Shown in pieces: positions 31,275 to 40,461 of a stretch of DNA of 64,000 nucleotides. Positions within the stretch are counted from its first letter, which is position 1; every line of letters begins with the position of its first letter. Position numbers and translations under genes: made by a program. The stretch is from Streptomyces diastatochromogenes (lineage in GTDB: Bacteria; Actinomycetota; Actinomycetes; Streptomycetales; Streptomycetaceae), in the NCBI GenBank assembly GCA_026913215.1, contig JAPTYK010000001.1, forward strand, positions 3,348,001 through 3,412,000. Direction: 5' to 3'. The notes under the pieces are model-generated. The model worked only from the letters and a program-made list of their open reading frames with translations, was not told the origin of the DNA and made no database searches.

Positions 31275-32931
31275 GTGGTGGCGGAGCCGGAGGGCCCCGA
31301 GGAGGCTCCTGAGGACCGGAAGCCTCAGTCGGACGAGGCGCGCAGCGCGTTCGTGCCGCCGGCCGGGGTGGAGCAGCCCGCGCCGCCCGAGGAGGATCAT
31401 CCGACCTCCGAGTTCGCCCTGCCGCCGGGGACGACGCCGGGGGCGGCGCAGGAGCCGGAGGGTTCGGCCTTCGCCCCGCCCGCCACGTACTCCGCGAAGA
31501 ACTCGCCGCCCGCGTTCACTCCGGCGTACGGGGTCCCCCTGTCGATGCTTCCGCAGAACGCCCCGTGGCAGGACCGGATGCGGACGATGCTGCGGCTGCC
31601 GGTGGGTGAGCGGCCGGTGCCGGAGGCGCCGCGCAAGGAGGACGAGTCCGGGCCCTCGGTGCCGCGCGTCCTCGACCTGACCCTGCGCATCGGCGAGCTG
31701 CTGCTCGCGGGCGGGGAGGGCGCGGAGGACGTCGAGGCGGCGATGTTCGCGATCTGCCGCTCGTACGGTCTGGACCGGGTCGAGCCGACGGTGACGTTCA
31801 CCCTGCTGTCGGTGACGTACCAGCCCTCGCTGGTGGACGACCCGATCACGGCGAACCGGACGGTGCGCCGCCGGGGCACGGACTACACGCGGCTCGCGGC
31901 CGTCTACCAGCTGCTCTCGGACATCAACGCGCAGGCGCACGAGGTGACGCCGGAGGAGGCGTACCGGCGGCTCGCGGAGATCCGGCGCAACCGGCACCCG
32001 TACCCGGGCTGGGTCCTGACGGCGGCGGCGGGCGTGCTGGCCGGGGCGGCCTCGGTGCTGCTCGGCGGCGGTCCGACGGTCTTCTTCGTGGCGGCGCTCG
32101 GCGCGGTCCTGGGCGACCGGCTGGCGTGGCTGTGCGCGGGGCGGGGGCTGCCGGAGTTCTACCAGTTCCTGGTGGCGGCGATGCCCCCGGCGGCGATGGG
32201 GGTGCTCCTGACGCTGCTGCACGCGGACCTGCGGCCGTCGGCGGTGATCACCGGTGGCCTGTTCGCGCTGATCCCGGGGCGGGCGCTGGTGGCGGCCGTG
32301 CAGGACGGTCTGACCGGTTTCTACATCACGGCCTCGGCGCGGCTCCTGGAGGTCGCGTACTTCTTCGTCGCGATCGTGGTGGGCGTGCTGTCGGTGCTGT
32401 ACCTCGCGGTGCAGTTCGACGCGCAGCTGAACCCGGAGGGCGCTGCGGCCGGTGGAGCGGCCGGTGGTGCAGACCCTGGCGTCGATGGTGCTGTGCGCGA
32501 CCTTCGCGATCCTGCTGCAGCAGTCGCGGGCGACGGTGCTGTTCGCGACGCTGAACGGCGGGGTGGCGTGGGTGGTCTACGCGTCGATCGCGGTGACCGC
32601 CGGGGGTTCGGCGGTGATGGCGACGGCGGTGGCGGCCGGTCTGGTGGGCCTCTTCGGGCAGCTGATCGCCCGCTACGAGCACACGTCCTCGCTGCCGTAC
32701 GTGACGGCGGCGATCGGGCCGCTGCTGCCCGGTTCGGCGACGTACTTCGGGGTGCTGGCCATCGCCCAGCACAATCTGGACCAGGGCTTCGCCTCGCTGG
32801 CGAAGGCCTCGGCGCTCGCCCTGGCGATCGCGATCGGCGTGAACCTGGGGAGCGAGCTGGCCCGCCTCTTCATGCGGGCCCCGGGCGCGGCGGCGGCGCG
32901 GCGCGCGGCGAAGCGCACCCGGGGTTTCTAG
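31275..32931 (+). CDS. threonine/serine exporter family protein (ThrE), frameshifted
   Basis: ThrE-type amino acid exporter. A disordered Pro/Glu-rich cytoplasmic N-terminus of about 130 residues precedes the DUF1212 part (LRIGELLLAGGEGAEDVEAA) and about ten hydrophobic segments (GWVLTAAAGVLAGAASVLLG; FFVAIVVGVLSVLYLAVQF; SALALAIAIGVNLGSELARL). GTG 31275, or the next GTG at 31278, follows GGCGGAGAGA. The frame shifts near 32450. It ends 12 bp before the convergent DedA stop. The window gives no clue to the true substrate. Confidence 0.86.
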
Positions 32932-32943
32932 CCGCTCCGGGCC

Positions 32944-33658
32944 CTACCGCTTGGCGTGACGGCCGCGCGGGGCTGCTGCGGGGCGGGGACGCCGGGGGTG
33001 TCGTGGGCGTCGTGGGCGGCGCCGCGCGGCGGTTCTTCTTCGCCTGGGAGCGGGCGCGGAGGAGCTCGATGGCGACCGGGACCACGGAGATCAGGACGAT
33101 CCCGACGAGGATCATCTCGATGTGCTTGTGGACGAACTCGACGTTCCCCAGGGAGGCGCCGAGCAGGGTCACGCCCGCGCCCCACAGCAGGCCGCCGATG
33201 AGGTTGAAGACGATGAACGAGCGGTAGCTCATCCGGCTCACGCCCGCGATGATCGGCGTGAACGTCCGGACGATGGGGACGAAGCGGGCCAGGATGAGGG
33301 ACTTCGGGCCGTGCTTCTCGAAGAACTCGTGCGCCTTCTCGACGTTCTCCTGCTTGAACAGCTTGGAGTCGGGGCGGCTGAAGAGGGCCGGGCCGACCTT
33401 GCGGCCGAAGAGGTAGCCGGCCTGGTCGCCGAGGACGGCGGCGGCCACCACCAGGGTGCACACCAGCCAGAGCGGCGTGTCCAGCTTGCCGGTGGTGACG
33501 AGCAGGCCGGTGGTGAAGAGCAGCGAGTCGCCGGGCAGGAAGAACCCGATGAGGAGGCCGGACTCGGCGAAGACGATGACCAGGACACCGATCAGACCAA
33601 AGGTCCCGATCAGATAGTCCGGATCCAGCCAGCTCGGTCCGAGGGCAAGCGTGTTCAC
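32944..33658 (-). CDS. DedA-family membrane protein (VTT/SNARE-associated)
   Basis: Polytopic protein of a family tied to undecaprenyl-phosphate and lipid recycling. LIGTFGLIGVLVIVFAESG, GFFLPGDSLLFTTGLL, LGDQAGYLFGRKVGP, ILARFVPIVRTFTPIIAGV and NLIGGLLWGAGVTLLG are the DedA blocks, with the reentrant-loop arginines. GTG 33658 opens VNTLALGPSWLDPDYL. The tail is frameshifted near 32960; TAG at 32944 after RHAKR is a better end than the longer reading. Confidence 0.9.
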
Positions 33659-33809
33659 GGGTTCCGGGCTCCTGCGGTCGGTGGGGGCTTGGGGGGACGG
33701 CTGGCCCCAAGCTATCAACGCGGGCCGGAAGCCCCCGGTTCCACCCGGCCCCCACGGGATGCGGACCCGGCCTCCGCCCCCGAGGGTGGGGGGCAGGAGG
33801 TGCATGCCG

Positions 33810-34178
33810 ATGGGCATCGACGAGTACGGGGGCGGCCAGGGGCCGCACCCCGAGGTCCTTGTCGTGACGACGAACGACGTGCCGGGCTACGAGGTCCGGC
33901 AGGTGATCGGTGAGGTCTTCGGGCTCACCGTCCGCTCCCGCCATCTGGGCAGCCAGATCGGGGCCGGCCTGAAGTCGATGATCGGCGGGGAGCTGAAGGG
34001 TCTGACGAAGACCCTCGTGCAGACCCGCAACCAGGCGATGGAACGCCTGGTGGAGCAGGCGAAGGCGCGCGGCGCGAACGCCGTGCTCATGTTCCGCTTC
34101 GACGTGACGGAAGCGGCCGACGTGGGCACGGAGGTGTGCGCGTACGGCACGGCCGTGGTGATCGGGCCGCGCGCCTGA
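33810..34178 (+). CDS. YbjQ/heavy-metal-binding-domain family protein
   Basis: 122 residues. VVTTNDVPGYEVRQVIGEVF, SMIGGELKGLTKTLVQTRNQ and ARGANAVLMFRFDVTE match the UPF0145/YbjQ family, small proteins that form pentamer-like rings; function unclear. An AGGAGG ending at 33800 is 9 nt before ATG 33810 and only 3 nt before ATG 33804, so 33810 is preferred. Convergent with the TipA-like gene. Confidence 0.88.
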   Translation: MGIDEYGGGQGPHPEVLVVTTNDVPGYEVRQVIGEVFGLTVRSRHLGSQIGAGLKSMIGGELKGLTKTLVQTRNQAMERLVEQAKARGANAVLMFRFDVTEAADVGTEVCAYGTAVVIGPRA

Positions 34179-34197
34179 TCCCGTCCCCGCCGGACCG

Positions 34198-34959
34198 TCA
34201 GGCCCCCTGGCGTGCGGCGTTCGCCCGGACGGCCTCCCGCAGGTGCTCGGGGAGGCCGGGGTGGAGGGACGCGTAGAACGCGTGGAAGTTCTCGTCGGCG
34301 ACGTACATCTCGGCGAGCTCCACGTGGGTCCTGGGGTGGCACTCGAAGAACCAGGTGGTGAGGTGGCGGCGGTGGGCCTCGGCGAGGTCCATCGCCTCCT
34401 CGGACACCGGGTCCGCTCCCCCGGCCATCAGGGCGGCGTAGGCGGCGCCCCAGGCGTCCACCTCGTCCTTCATCCGCTGCCAGTCCTCCTTGGAGTACCC
34501 GGCGGCCCGCTCCTGGGCCTGCTGGTGGGAGTGGGAGCCGCCCCAGCGGCGGGCGGTCTCCTCCGCGTAGCGCTCGGGGTCCTTCTCCCCGAAGACCTCG
34601 AACTTCTCCTCGGGCGTGAGGTTGATGCCCATCTTCTTCGCCTCCATGGCGTGCTCGACGGCCGCCGCCATCCTCTGGAGCTCGCCGATCCGCGCGGTCA
34701 GCAGGCTGTGCTGCCGCCGCAGGTGCTCCTGCGGGTCGGCGTGCGGGTCGTCGAGGAGGACGGCGACCTCTTCGAGGGGGAAGCCGAGCTCCCGGTAGAA
34801 CAGGATCTGCTGGAGCCGGTCGAGGTCCGCGTCGTCGTAGCGGCGGTGGCCCGCCGTGCTGCGGCCGCCCGGCGAGAGCAGCCCGATCGCGTCGTAGTGG
34901 TGCAGGGTGCGCACCGTGACCCCGGCGAAGCCGGACACCTGTCCCACGGAGTAGCCCAT
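34198..34959 (-). CDS. MerR-family regulator with TipAS domain
   Basis: Intact, 253 residues, the same length and numbering as TipAL of S. lividans. Residues 1-70 form the MerR HTH (VTVRTLHHYDAIGLLSPGGR), 75-109 the dimer coiled coil, and from Met110 (MGINLTPEEKFEVFG) the TipAS drug-binding domain. Cys207 is present in FFECHPRTH, but position 214, the Cys that bonds covalently to thiostrepton in TipAL, is Glu. It may bind ligands reversibly or not bind thiopeptides. A GGAGG precedes Met110, as needed for a separate TipAS form. Confidence 0.9.
   Translation of the reverse strand: MGYSVGQVSGFAGVTVRTLHHYDAIGLLSPGGRSTAGHRRYDDADLDRLQQILFYRELGFPLEEVAVLLDDPHADPQEHLRRQHSLLTARIGELQRMAAAVEHAMEAKKMGINLTPEEKFEVFGEKDPERYAEETARRWGGSHSHQQAQERAAGYSKEDWQRMKDEVDAWGAAYAALMAGGADPVSEEAMDLAEAHRRHLTTWFFECHPRTHVELAEMYVADENFHAFYASLHPGLPEHLREAVRANAARQGA
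34630..34645 (-). promoter_or_regulatory. internal ribosome-binding site and start for a TipAS-like short form
   Basis: GGAGG (minus strand, 34641-34645) with an 8-base spacer before ATG at 34632, codon 110 of the TipA-like gene. In tipA the same internal start yields the ligand-binding TipAS protein. Expression here is inferred. Confidence 0.55.
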
Positions 34960-35086
34960 CGGCCGTCCGCCCTCCCTCTTGTCGGTACGCCGTTCAGCCT
35001 GGGTCCTGACGCGACGTGAGGTGCAAGTCCCTTCCCCCGGCGCCCTTCAGGGTGTTGCGCACCTTTTGCTCACTTATGGTGGGGCG

Positions 35087-36365
35087 GTGGCCACTGATCA
35101 TGCTCCGGCTCCCGCCCCCGTGGAGACGCCCGCCCGGCTCCTGCTCCCCCAGATCCTGCCCGCCCTCCTCGTCGGAGTGGGGGCGAGCCTGCTCTTCCTC
35201 GGGATCAGCGCCCTCGCGGAGAAGTTCCAGCACGTGCTCTGGCACGACCTGCCGGACGCGCTCGGCATCGGGAACTACTCCTCCCTCTGGATCATCGCCA
35301 TGCTCACGGCGACGGGCGTCGCCGTGGGTCTCGTCGTGTGGAAGGCGCCCGGACACGCCGGACCCGACCCGGCCTCCGAAGGGCTCGGCGGAGCACCGCT
35401 GGCCCCCGCCGTCGTCCCCGGGCTGCTCGTCGCGAGCACCCTCTCGCTGGCCGGCGGCGTCAGCCTCGGCCCCGAGAACCCGATCATCGCCGCCAACATC
35501 GCCCTCGCCTACTGGCTCGGCCGCAAGGCGGCGCCCGCCGTACCGGGCGCGGCCTGGGTCGCCCTCGCCTCGGCCGCCACCATCGGCGCCCTCTTCGGCA
35601 CCCCGGTGGCCGCCGCCCTCGTCCTCTCCGAGGCCCTGGCCGGGAGCCGGGCAGCGGATCCCTCTGGGACCGGCTCTTCGGCCCGCTCGCCGCCGCCGGC
35701 GCGGGCGCCATGACCACCAGCTGCTCGCCGAGCCCAGCTTCGACATGGGGCTCCCGCCGCTGACCGACCCCGGCTTCGGCGACCTCCTGGGCGCCCTGGT
35801 GATCGCCTCCGCCGCGGCCGTCTTCGGCCTCGCCTCCTGCTACCTCTTCCCGTACGTCCACGCCGTCTTCCGGCGGCTGCGGCACCCCATGCTGATGCTG
35901 CCCCTCGGCGGCCTCGTGCTGGGCCTCCTGGGCGCCCTCGGCGGGCACCTGACGCTCTTCAAGGGCCTGGAGGAGGTCAAGGAGCTCGTCGCCTCGACCG
36001 GGAGCTGGTCCTCCGGCGAACTCGCCAAGTTCGCCGTCGTCAAACTCCTCGCCCTCCTCGTCGCCGCCTCCTGCGGCTTCCGGGGCGGCCGGATCTTCCC
36101 CGCCGTCTTCATCGGCGCCGCCTTCGGACTGCTCGCCCAGGCCCTCGTCCCCGAGGTCCACCCGGCCGTCGCCGTCTCCTCCGCCGTCCTGGGCGTCCTG
36201 CTCGCCACCACCCGGCAGGCCTGGATCAGCCTCTTCACGGGCGCCGTCCTCGCCGCCTCACCGGCGATGCTCGCCCTCCTGTGCCTGGCCTCGCTGCCCG
36301 CCTGGCTGATCGTCACCGGCCGCCCGCAGCTCGAACTCGACCACGAGGGCAAGGCCCTGCGCTGA
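35087..36365 (+). CDS. ClC-family ion channel/transporter, frameshifted
   Basis: Probable chloride channel or Cl-/H+ antiporter, about 426 residues. GVSLGPENPIIAANIALAYW corresponds to the GxEGP region, ALFGTPVAAALVLSEAL follows, and CGFRGGRIFPAVFIGAAFGL to the GxFxP filter. About ten hydrophobic segments. GTG 35087 opens VATDHAPAPAPVETP. The frame shifts near 35650, between the two halves. No CBS domains follow. Convergent with the PadR gene. Confidence 0.85.
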
Positions 36366-36382
36366 CGCCCGCGACCGCCCGG

Positions 36383-36997
36383 TCAGCCCGCGTACGGGTT
36401 CTCCTCGCCGTCCGCGAGCACCCCCACGAACGGCGCGCCCTCGCCCGCGAACACGTACGCCCCGCCCTCGATCCGCCCGATCAGACCGAGCGTCCACTCC
36501 TTGCCCGCGTCCGCCGAGTGGACCCACATGTGCATGATCTCGCCGATGTGCCCGAGCTGTTCCGGGCCGCCCTCCGGCGTGTAGTACTCCGTGACCTCCG
36601 CCCGCCACGCGTCGAGCGCCCGCACCCGTCGGCGCAGCAGCTCCGCGACCTCCGCGCGGGGCAGGTCCACCATGAAGCCGACGGCCGCCGACAGGACGTC
36701 CGTCTTCTGGTCGTACGTGGTCAGCGCCTCGCGCAGCAGCGCGAAGTACTCCTCCGTACCGGCCTCCGTCAGCTCGTACTCCACGCGCGGCGGGCCGCCC
36801 ACCGCGCTCGGCGCGACCTCGTGCGCGTGCAGCAGTCCCTGCTTCGCCATCTGCTTCAGCGCGTGGTAGATCGAGCCGGGCTTGGCGTGGGACCACTCGT
36901 GGGCGCCCCAGTACTCCAGGTCGTTGCGGACCTGGTAGCCGTGGGCGCGGCCGTGCTGCCTGACCGCGCCCAGGACGAGAAGTCGGATGGCTGACAT
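36383..36997 (-). CDS. PadR-family transcriptional regulator
   Basis: Intact, 204 residues. The winged helix is at the N-terminus (IRLLVLGAVRQHGRAHGYQV; GSIYHALKQMAKQGLL; VEYELTEAGTEEY), and the C-terminal PadR dimer helix covers about 95-150. A perfect palindrome lies 10 bp before its ATG and is its likely operator. The neighbouring DinB-type gene lies upstream in the same direction and ends inside that palindrome. Confidence 0.9.
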   Translation of the reverse strand: MSAIRLLVLGAVRQHGRAHGYQVRNDLEYWGAHEWSHAKPGSIYHALKQMAKQGLLHAHEVAPSAVGGPPRVEYELTEAGTEEYFALLREALTTYDQKTDVLSAAVGFMVDLPRAEVAELLRRRVRALDAWRAEVTEYYTPEGGPEQLGHIGEIMHMWVHSADAGKEWTLGLIGRIEGGAYVFAGEGAPFVGVLADGEENPYAG

Positions 36998-37006
36998 GCC
37001 CCGATG

Positions 37007-37024
37007 TTAGTCAACCTTGACTAA
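37007..37024. promoter_or_regulatory. TTAGTCAA-CC-TTGACTAA palindrome, probable PadR operator
   Basis: Perfect 8-bp arms with a 2-bp centre, 10 bp upstream of the PadR ATG. It also contains the stop codon of the DinB gene (37021-37023). The AT-rich arms stand out in this GC-rich sequence. Confidence 0.7.
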
Positions 37025-37599
37025 GCGGGGGCGTTCCCCTCGGCGTCCGCCTCCGCGCCCTCCCGCGTCTTCTCCTCCGCGATCAGGTCGAAGGAGCCCT
37101 TGCCGTCCAGGGACTCCCGGATGATGTCCGCGTGGCCGGCGTGCCGTCCCATCTCCTGGACCAGGTGCAGCAGCATCCAGCGCACCGACACGCGCCCGTC
37201 CTTCGGGAACCAGGGCGCGGGCGGCAGCGGGAAGGTGTCGTCCAGGCTGGGCGCCGAGCGGGTGAACTCCTCGGTCTGCTTCGCCACGTCCGCCCAGAAC
37301 GCGAGGACGTCGGGGATCGTCTCGTCCTCCACGAGCCGGAAGCCCTCGCCCCAGGTCGTCTCGTCGCGCTGCCGCTCGTTCGGCCGCTCCTGGGCCATCC
37401 GGAGCCAGGCGAGCTCGACCTCGGCGACGTGCTTGACCAGGCCGGAGAGGCTGAGCTCGCTGGCGCTGGGGCGGCTCGCCGCCTGCTCCTCGGTCAGTCC
37501 GAGGAGCGAGCGGCGGAGCGCGGCGCGCTGGGTCTCGATGAAGTCGAGGAAGGTGCCGCGCTCGTCGGTGTGGGCCTCGGTGGGAACAAGGGCAACCAT
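37021..37599 (-). CDS. DinB/DUF664-family protein (possible mycothiol-dependent enzyme)
   Basis: 192 residues, intact. A four-helix DinB fold: FLDFIETQRAALRRSLLGLT, SLSGLVKHVAEVELAWLRMA (His of the metal site), and LLHLVQEMGRHAGHADIIRE with the HxxxH pair. Such proteins in actinobacteria are often mycothiol-dependent transferases; the three His fit that, but the substrate is unknown. ATG 37599 is chosen where homology begins. Three 23-bp repeats with GGACA palindromes lie 65-136 bp upstream. Confidence 0.8.
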   Translation of the reverse strand: MVALVPTEAHTDERGTFLDFIETQRAALRRSLLGLTEEQAASRPSASELSLSGLVKHVAEVELAWLRMAQERPNERQRDETTWGEGFRLVEDETIPDVLAFWADVAKQTEEFTRSAPSLDDTFPLPPAPWFPKDGRVSVRWMLLHLVQEMGRHAGHADIIRESLDGKGSFDLIAEEKTREGAEADAEGNAPA

Positions 37600-37663
37600 G
37601 CTGTCCGCCTTAAGTGGTGGTGGCTTCTTCGACAACCACCACGCTACGGAGACTTGCGGACAA

Positions 37664-37735
37664 CTACTGTCCTCAATGCGGATCGGAAACTGTCCTCAAT
37701 GCGGATCGGACACTGTCCTCCCTGCGGATCAGAAG
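37664..37735 (-). repeat. 23-bp tandem repeat between the DinB and aldehyde dehydrogenase genes
   Basis: Three copies of ACTGTCCTCAATGCGGATCG with variants, period 23 bp (TGTCC at 37668, 37691 and 37714). Each carries a GGACA-like/TGTCC inverted pair, perfect in the third (GGACACTGTCC). The right copy contains the aldehyde dehydrogenase stop codon at 37729-37731, and the array is upstream of DinB, so it may act as an operator array. Confidence 0.8.
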
Positions 37736-39186
37736 GGGAAGCGGCTGCGTCCGTGCTGGATCGAGATCCACTTCTGGGTGGTGAAGGAGTCGACCATCGC
37801 GTCGCCGTTGAGCCGGCCGATGCCCGAGTGCTTCTCGCCGCCGAAGGGGACGATCGGCTCGTCGTGCACGGTGCCGTCGTTGATGTGGATCATGCCGGTG
37901 TGGATGCGCTTGGCGAGCCGTACGCCCCGCTCGACGTCCCCGGTGTGGACGGCGCCGCTGAGCCCGTACGGGGTGTCGTTGGCGATCCGCACGGCCTCCT
38001 CCTCGCCGTCGAAGGGGACGATCAGGGCGACCGGGCCGAAGATCTCCTGGCCCAGGACCGGGGCGTCGGCGGCGATGCCGGTGAGGACGGACGGGGAGAC
38101 GAGGTTGCCCTCGACCGTGCCGTGGAGCAGCGCGGTCGCGCCGGCCGCCACGGTCTGCTCGACGACGGAGGAGACCGCCTCCGCCTGCTGGGAGTTGATG
38201 AGGGGGCCGATGTGGGTGGCGGGGTCGGCGGGGTCGCCGACGCGCAGGGTCTTCACCTTCGCCACGAACTTCTCGGTGAACTCCTCCTCCACCGTCCGGT
38301 CCACCAGGATGCGGTTGGCGGCCATGCAGACCTGGCCCTGGTGCACGAAGCGGCTGAAGACGGCCGCGTCGACCGCGTAGTCGACGTCGGCGTCGTCGAG
38401 GACGATCAGGGCGCTGTTGCCGCCGAGTTCGAGGACGGCGTGCTTGAAGTTCTGCGCGCAGACCGTGGCGACGTGCCGGCCGACCTTGTCGGAGCCGGTG
38501 AAGGAGATGACCTTCGGGACCGGGTGGGTGAGGAGCGCGTCGCCGATCTCGGCGATGTCGGTGACGACGACGTTCAGCAGGCCGGCCGGCAGACCGGCCT
38601 CCTCCAGGACCTTCGCGACCAGCGTGCCGCCGCAGACCGGGGTGTTCTGGTGCGGCTTGAGGACGACGGCGTTGCCCAGGGCGAGCGCGGGCGCGACCGA
38701 CTTGAGCGAGAGGAGGAAGGGGAAGTTGAAGGGGGAGATGACGCCGACGACGCCGACCGGGACGCGGTAGACCCGGTTCTCCTTGCCGTCGACCGGCGAG
38801 GGCAGGATGCGGCCCTCGGGGCGCAGCGCCAGCTGGACCGCCTCGCGCAGGAACTCCTTGGCGAGGTGGAGCTCGAAGGCCGCCTTGAGGCGGGTGCCGC
38901 CGAGCTCGGCGACGATCGTCTCGGCGATCTCCTCCTCGCGGTCCTCGACGATCCGCAGCGCGCGCTCGAAGACGAGCCGGCGCGTGTACGGATTGGTCTC
39001 GGCCCACGCGGTCTGGGCGCGCTCGGCGGCCCGGTAGGCGCGGTCGACCTCGTCGGCGGTGGCGACGGTGATCGAGGCGAGCTTCTCCCCGGTGTACGGG
39101 TTGAAGTCGATGATGTCCCACGAACCGCTGCCGGGCTTCCACTCGCCGTCGATGTACTGGTGGGCCAGGTCGGTGAAGTGCGACAT
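37729..39186 (-). CDS. aldehyde dehydrogenase (benzaldehyde/vanillin dehydrogenase-like)
   Basis: Intact, 485 residues. NAD(P)-dependent oxidation of an aldehyde to an acid. Glu253 in VLELGGNSALIVL and nucleophile Cys287 in GQVCMAANRI are present; SPFNFPFLLSLKSVAPALAL and SFTGSDKVGRHV are cofactor-site motifs, and FGGEKHSGIGRLNG the C-terminal oligomer region. The pattern resembles aromatic aldehyde dehydrogenases, but I cannot fix the substrate. It stands alone upstream of DinB on the same strand. Confidence 0.9.
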   Translation of the reverse strand: MSHFTDLAHQYIDGEWKPGSGSWDIIDFNPYTGEKLASITVATADEVDRAYRAAERAQTAWAETNPYTRRLVFERALRIVEDREEEIAETIVAELGGTRLKAAFELHLAKEFLREAVQLALRPEGRILPSPVDGKENRVYRVPVGVVGVISPFNFPFLLSLKSVAPALALGNAVVLKPHQNTPVCGGTLVAKVLEEAGLPAGLLNVVVTDIAEIGDALLTHPVPKVISFTGSDKVGRHVATVCAQNFKHAVLELGGNSALIVLDDADVDYAVDAAVFSRFVHQGQVCMAANRILVDRTVEEEFTEKFVAKVKTLRVGDPADPATHIGPLINSQQAEAVSSVVEQTVAAGATALLHGTVEGNLVSPSVLTGIAADAPVLGQEIFGPVALIVPFDGEEEAVRIANDTPYGLSGAVHTGDVERGVRLAKRIHTGMIHINDGTVHDEPIVPFGGEKHSGIGRLNGDAMVDSFTTQKWISIQHGRSRFPF

Positions 39187-39248
39187 GCTGGAGACCCCTC
39201 TACCCGCTACCTGCAGTGCGACTGATGTGGCGTCATCGTACTGATGTA

Positions 39249-40121
39249 TCAGGAGAGTTGAAGGAGGCCCCGAAGAAGGTCCCGACTTTCGGCCGGATCC
39301 GGACCGTCCTGCTGCAGCTTCTCCATCACCCGCTGGTACTGGGCGACCTCCTCGCGCTTGTCGAGGTAGAGGGCGCTGGTGAGCTGTTCGAGGTAGACGA
39401 TGTCGGAGAGGTCGGACTCGGGGAAGCTGAGCATCGTGAAGGCGCCGCTCTCGCCGGCGTGGCCGCCGAAGCTGAAGGGCATGATCTGGAGCGTGACGCC
39501 CGGGTGCTCGGAGATCTCGATGAGGTGCTTCAACTGCCCCCGCATGACCGAGCGGTCACCGTAGGGGCGGCGCAGCGCGGCCTCGTCGAGGACGGCGTGG
39601 AGCTGCGGGGCGCGCTCGGAGACGAGGACCTTCTGGCGCTCCAGGCGCAGGGCGACCCGGCGGTCGATCTCGGCGCGCGAGGCCTCGGGCATGCCCCGGG
39701 CGACGACGGCCTGGGCGTACGCCTCGGTCTGCAACAGGCCGTGGACGAACTGCACTTCGTAGACGCGGATGAGGGAGGCGGCGCCTTCCAGGCCGATGTA
39801 CGTCTGGAACCAACCGGGCAGGACGTCGCCGAAGCTGTGCCACCAGCCCGCGACGTTGGCCTCGCGGGCGAGGCCGAGGAGCGCGCCGCGCTCGTTCTCG
39901 TCCCCGACCCCGTAGAGGGTGAGCAGGTCCTCGACGTCCCTGGCCTTGAAGCTCACCCGTCCCAACTCCATGCGGCTGATCTTTGATTCGGACGCGCGGA
40001 TGGAATATCCGGCCGCCTCGCGGGTGATCCCGCGCGACTCGCGCAGCCGCCTCAGCTGGGAGCCCAGCAGGATGCGCCGCACCACGCTCCCGCTCGCTCC
40101 GCTCGATTCGCCTGCGGTCAC
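39249..40121 (-). CDS. XRE-family regulator with DUF5753 (WhiJ-like)
   Basis: Intact, 290 residues from GTG 40121, which has GGAGG 9 nt before it. The N-terminal HTH is LGSQLRRLRESRGITREAAG followed by IRASESKISRMELG; the C-terminal DUF5753 (WFQTYIGLEGAASLIRVYEV; LRLERQKVL; VTLQIMPFSFGGHAG) is thought to contact a small partner. With the divergent ATPase gene and the DUF397 gene at 41104 it makes the WhiJ-like set found many times in streptomycetes and linked to development. The partner genes share a 16-bp upstream sequence. Confidence 0.9.
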   Translation of the reverse strand: MTAGESSGASGSVVRRILLGSQLRRLRESRGITREAAGYSIRASESKISRMELGRVSFKARDVEDLLTLYGVGDENERGALLGLAREANVAGWWHSFGDVLPGWFQTYIGLEGAASLIRVYEVQFVHGLLQTEAYAQAVVARGMPEASRAEIDRRVALRLERQKVLVSERAPQLHAVLDEAALRRPYGDRSVMRGQLKHLIEISEHPGVTLQIMPFSFGGHAGESGAFTMLSFPESDLSDIVYLEQLTSALYLDKREEVAQYQRVMEKLQQDGPDPAESRDLLRGLLQLS

Positions 40122-40338
40122 GGCTCTTCGCCTCCCCTTTACGGTGTCGAGCCCCCGTCGAGCCCCGGATTCTGCCATCAAACGCTTCAGCGCGTACACA
40201 TTCGATTACGGAAAGGCGACTACTTCCGGGCATCCGTGCGCACACTGCGGGCACACCGCGTGCGGATCCGGGGAAGTTCCCCACATCGTGTGGACGACTT
40301 ATGCACAGATTCGGCACGTCGGCGGACAGGTCCGGCGC

Positions 40339-40363
40339 GTGCACGTGCATCTGCCCTTGCATC
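40339..40363 (+). promoter_or_regulatory. shared WhiJ-like site, copy 1
   Basis: GTGCACGTGCATCTGC at 40339-40354, continued by a partly conserved TGCA at 40359. The 16-mer is found again, inverted, at 41422-41437 upstream of the DUF397 gene. It lies 108 bp before the ATPase start and about 218 bp before the XRE start, in a 340-bp gene-free region. Confidence 0.6.
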
Positions 40364-40461
40364 CAGTGGACGCATTCGGAAGCATGGACCCCGCGCAGCC
40401 GCGTACTCGTTCGTGTTGTCGTGTTGTCGCACCACAGTCGCGATTCCCGGGAGTGCCTCGC

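Noticed and set aside
34979..35086. Start of the ClC gene at an upstream codon
   Set aside because: The extra residues lack homology and pass through the intergenic promoter region; GTG 35087 fits best.
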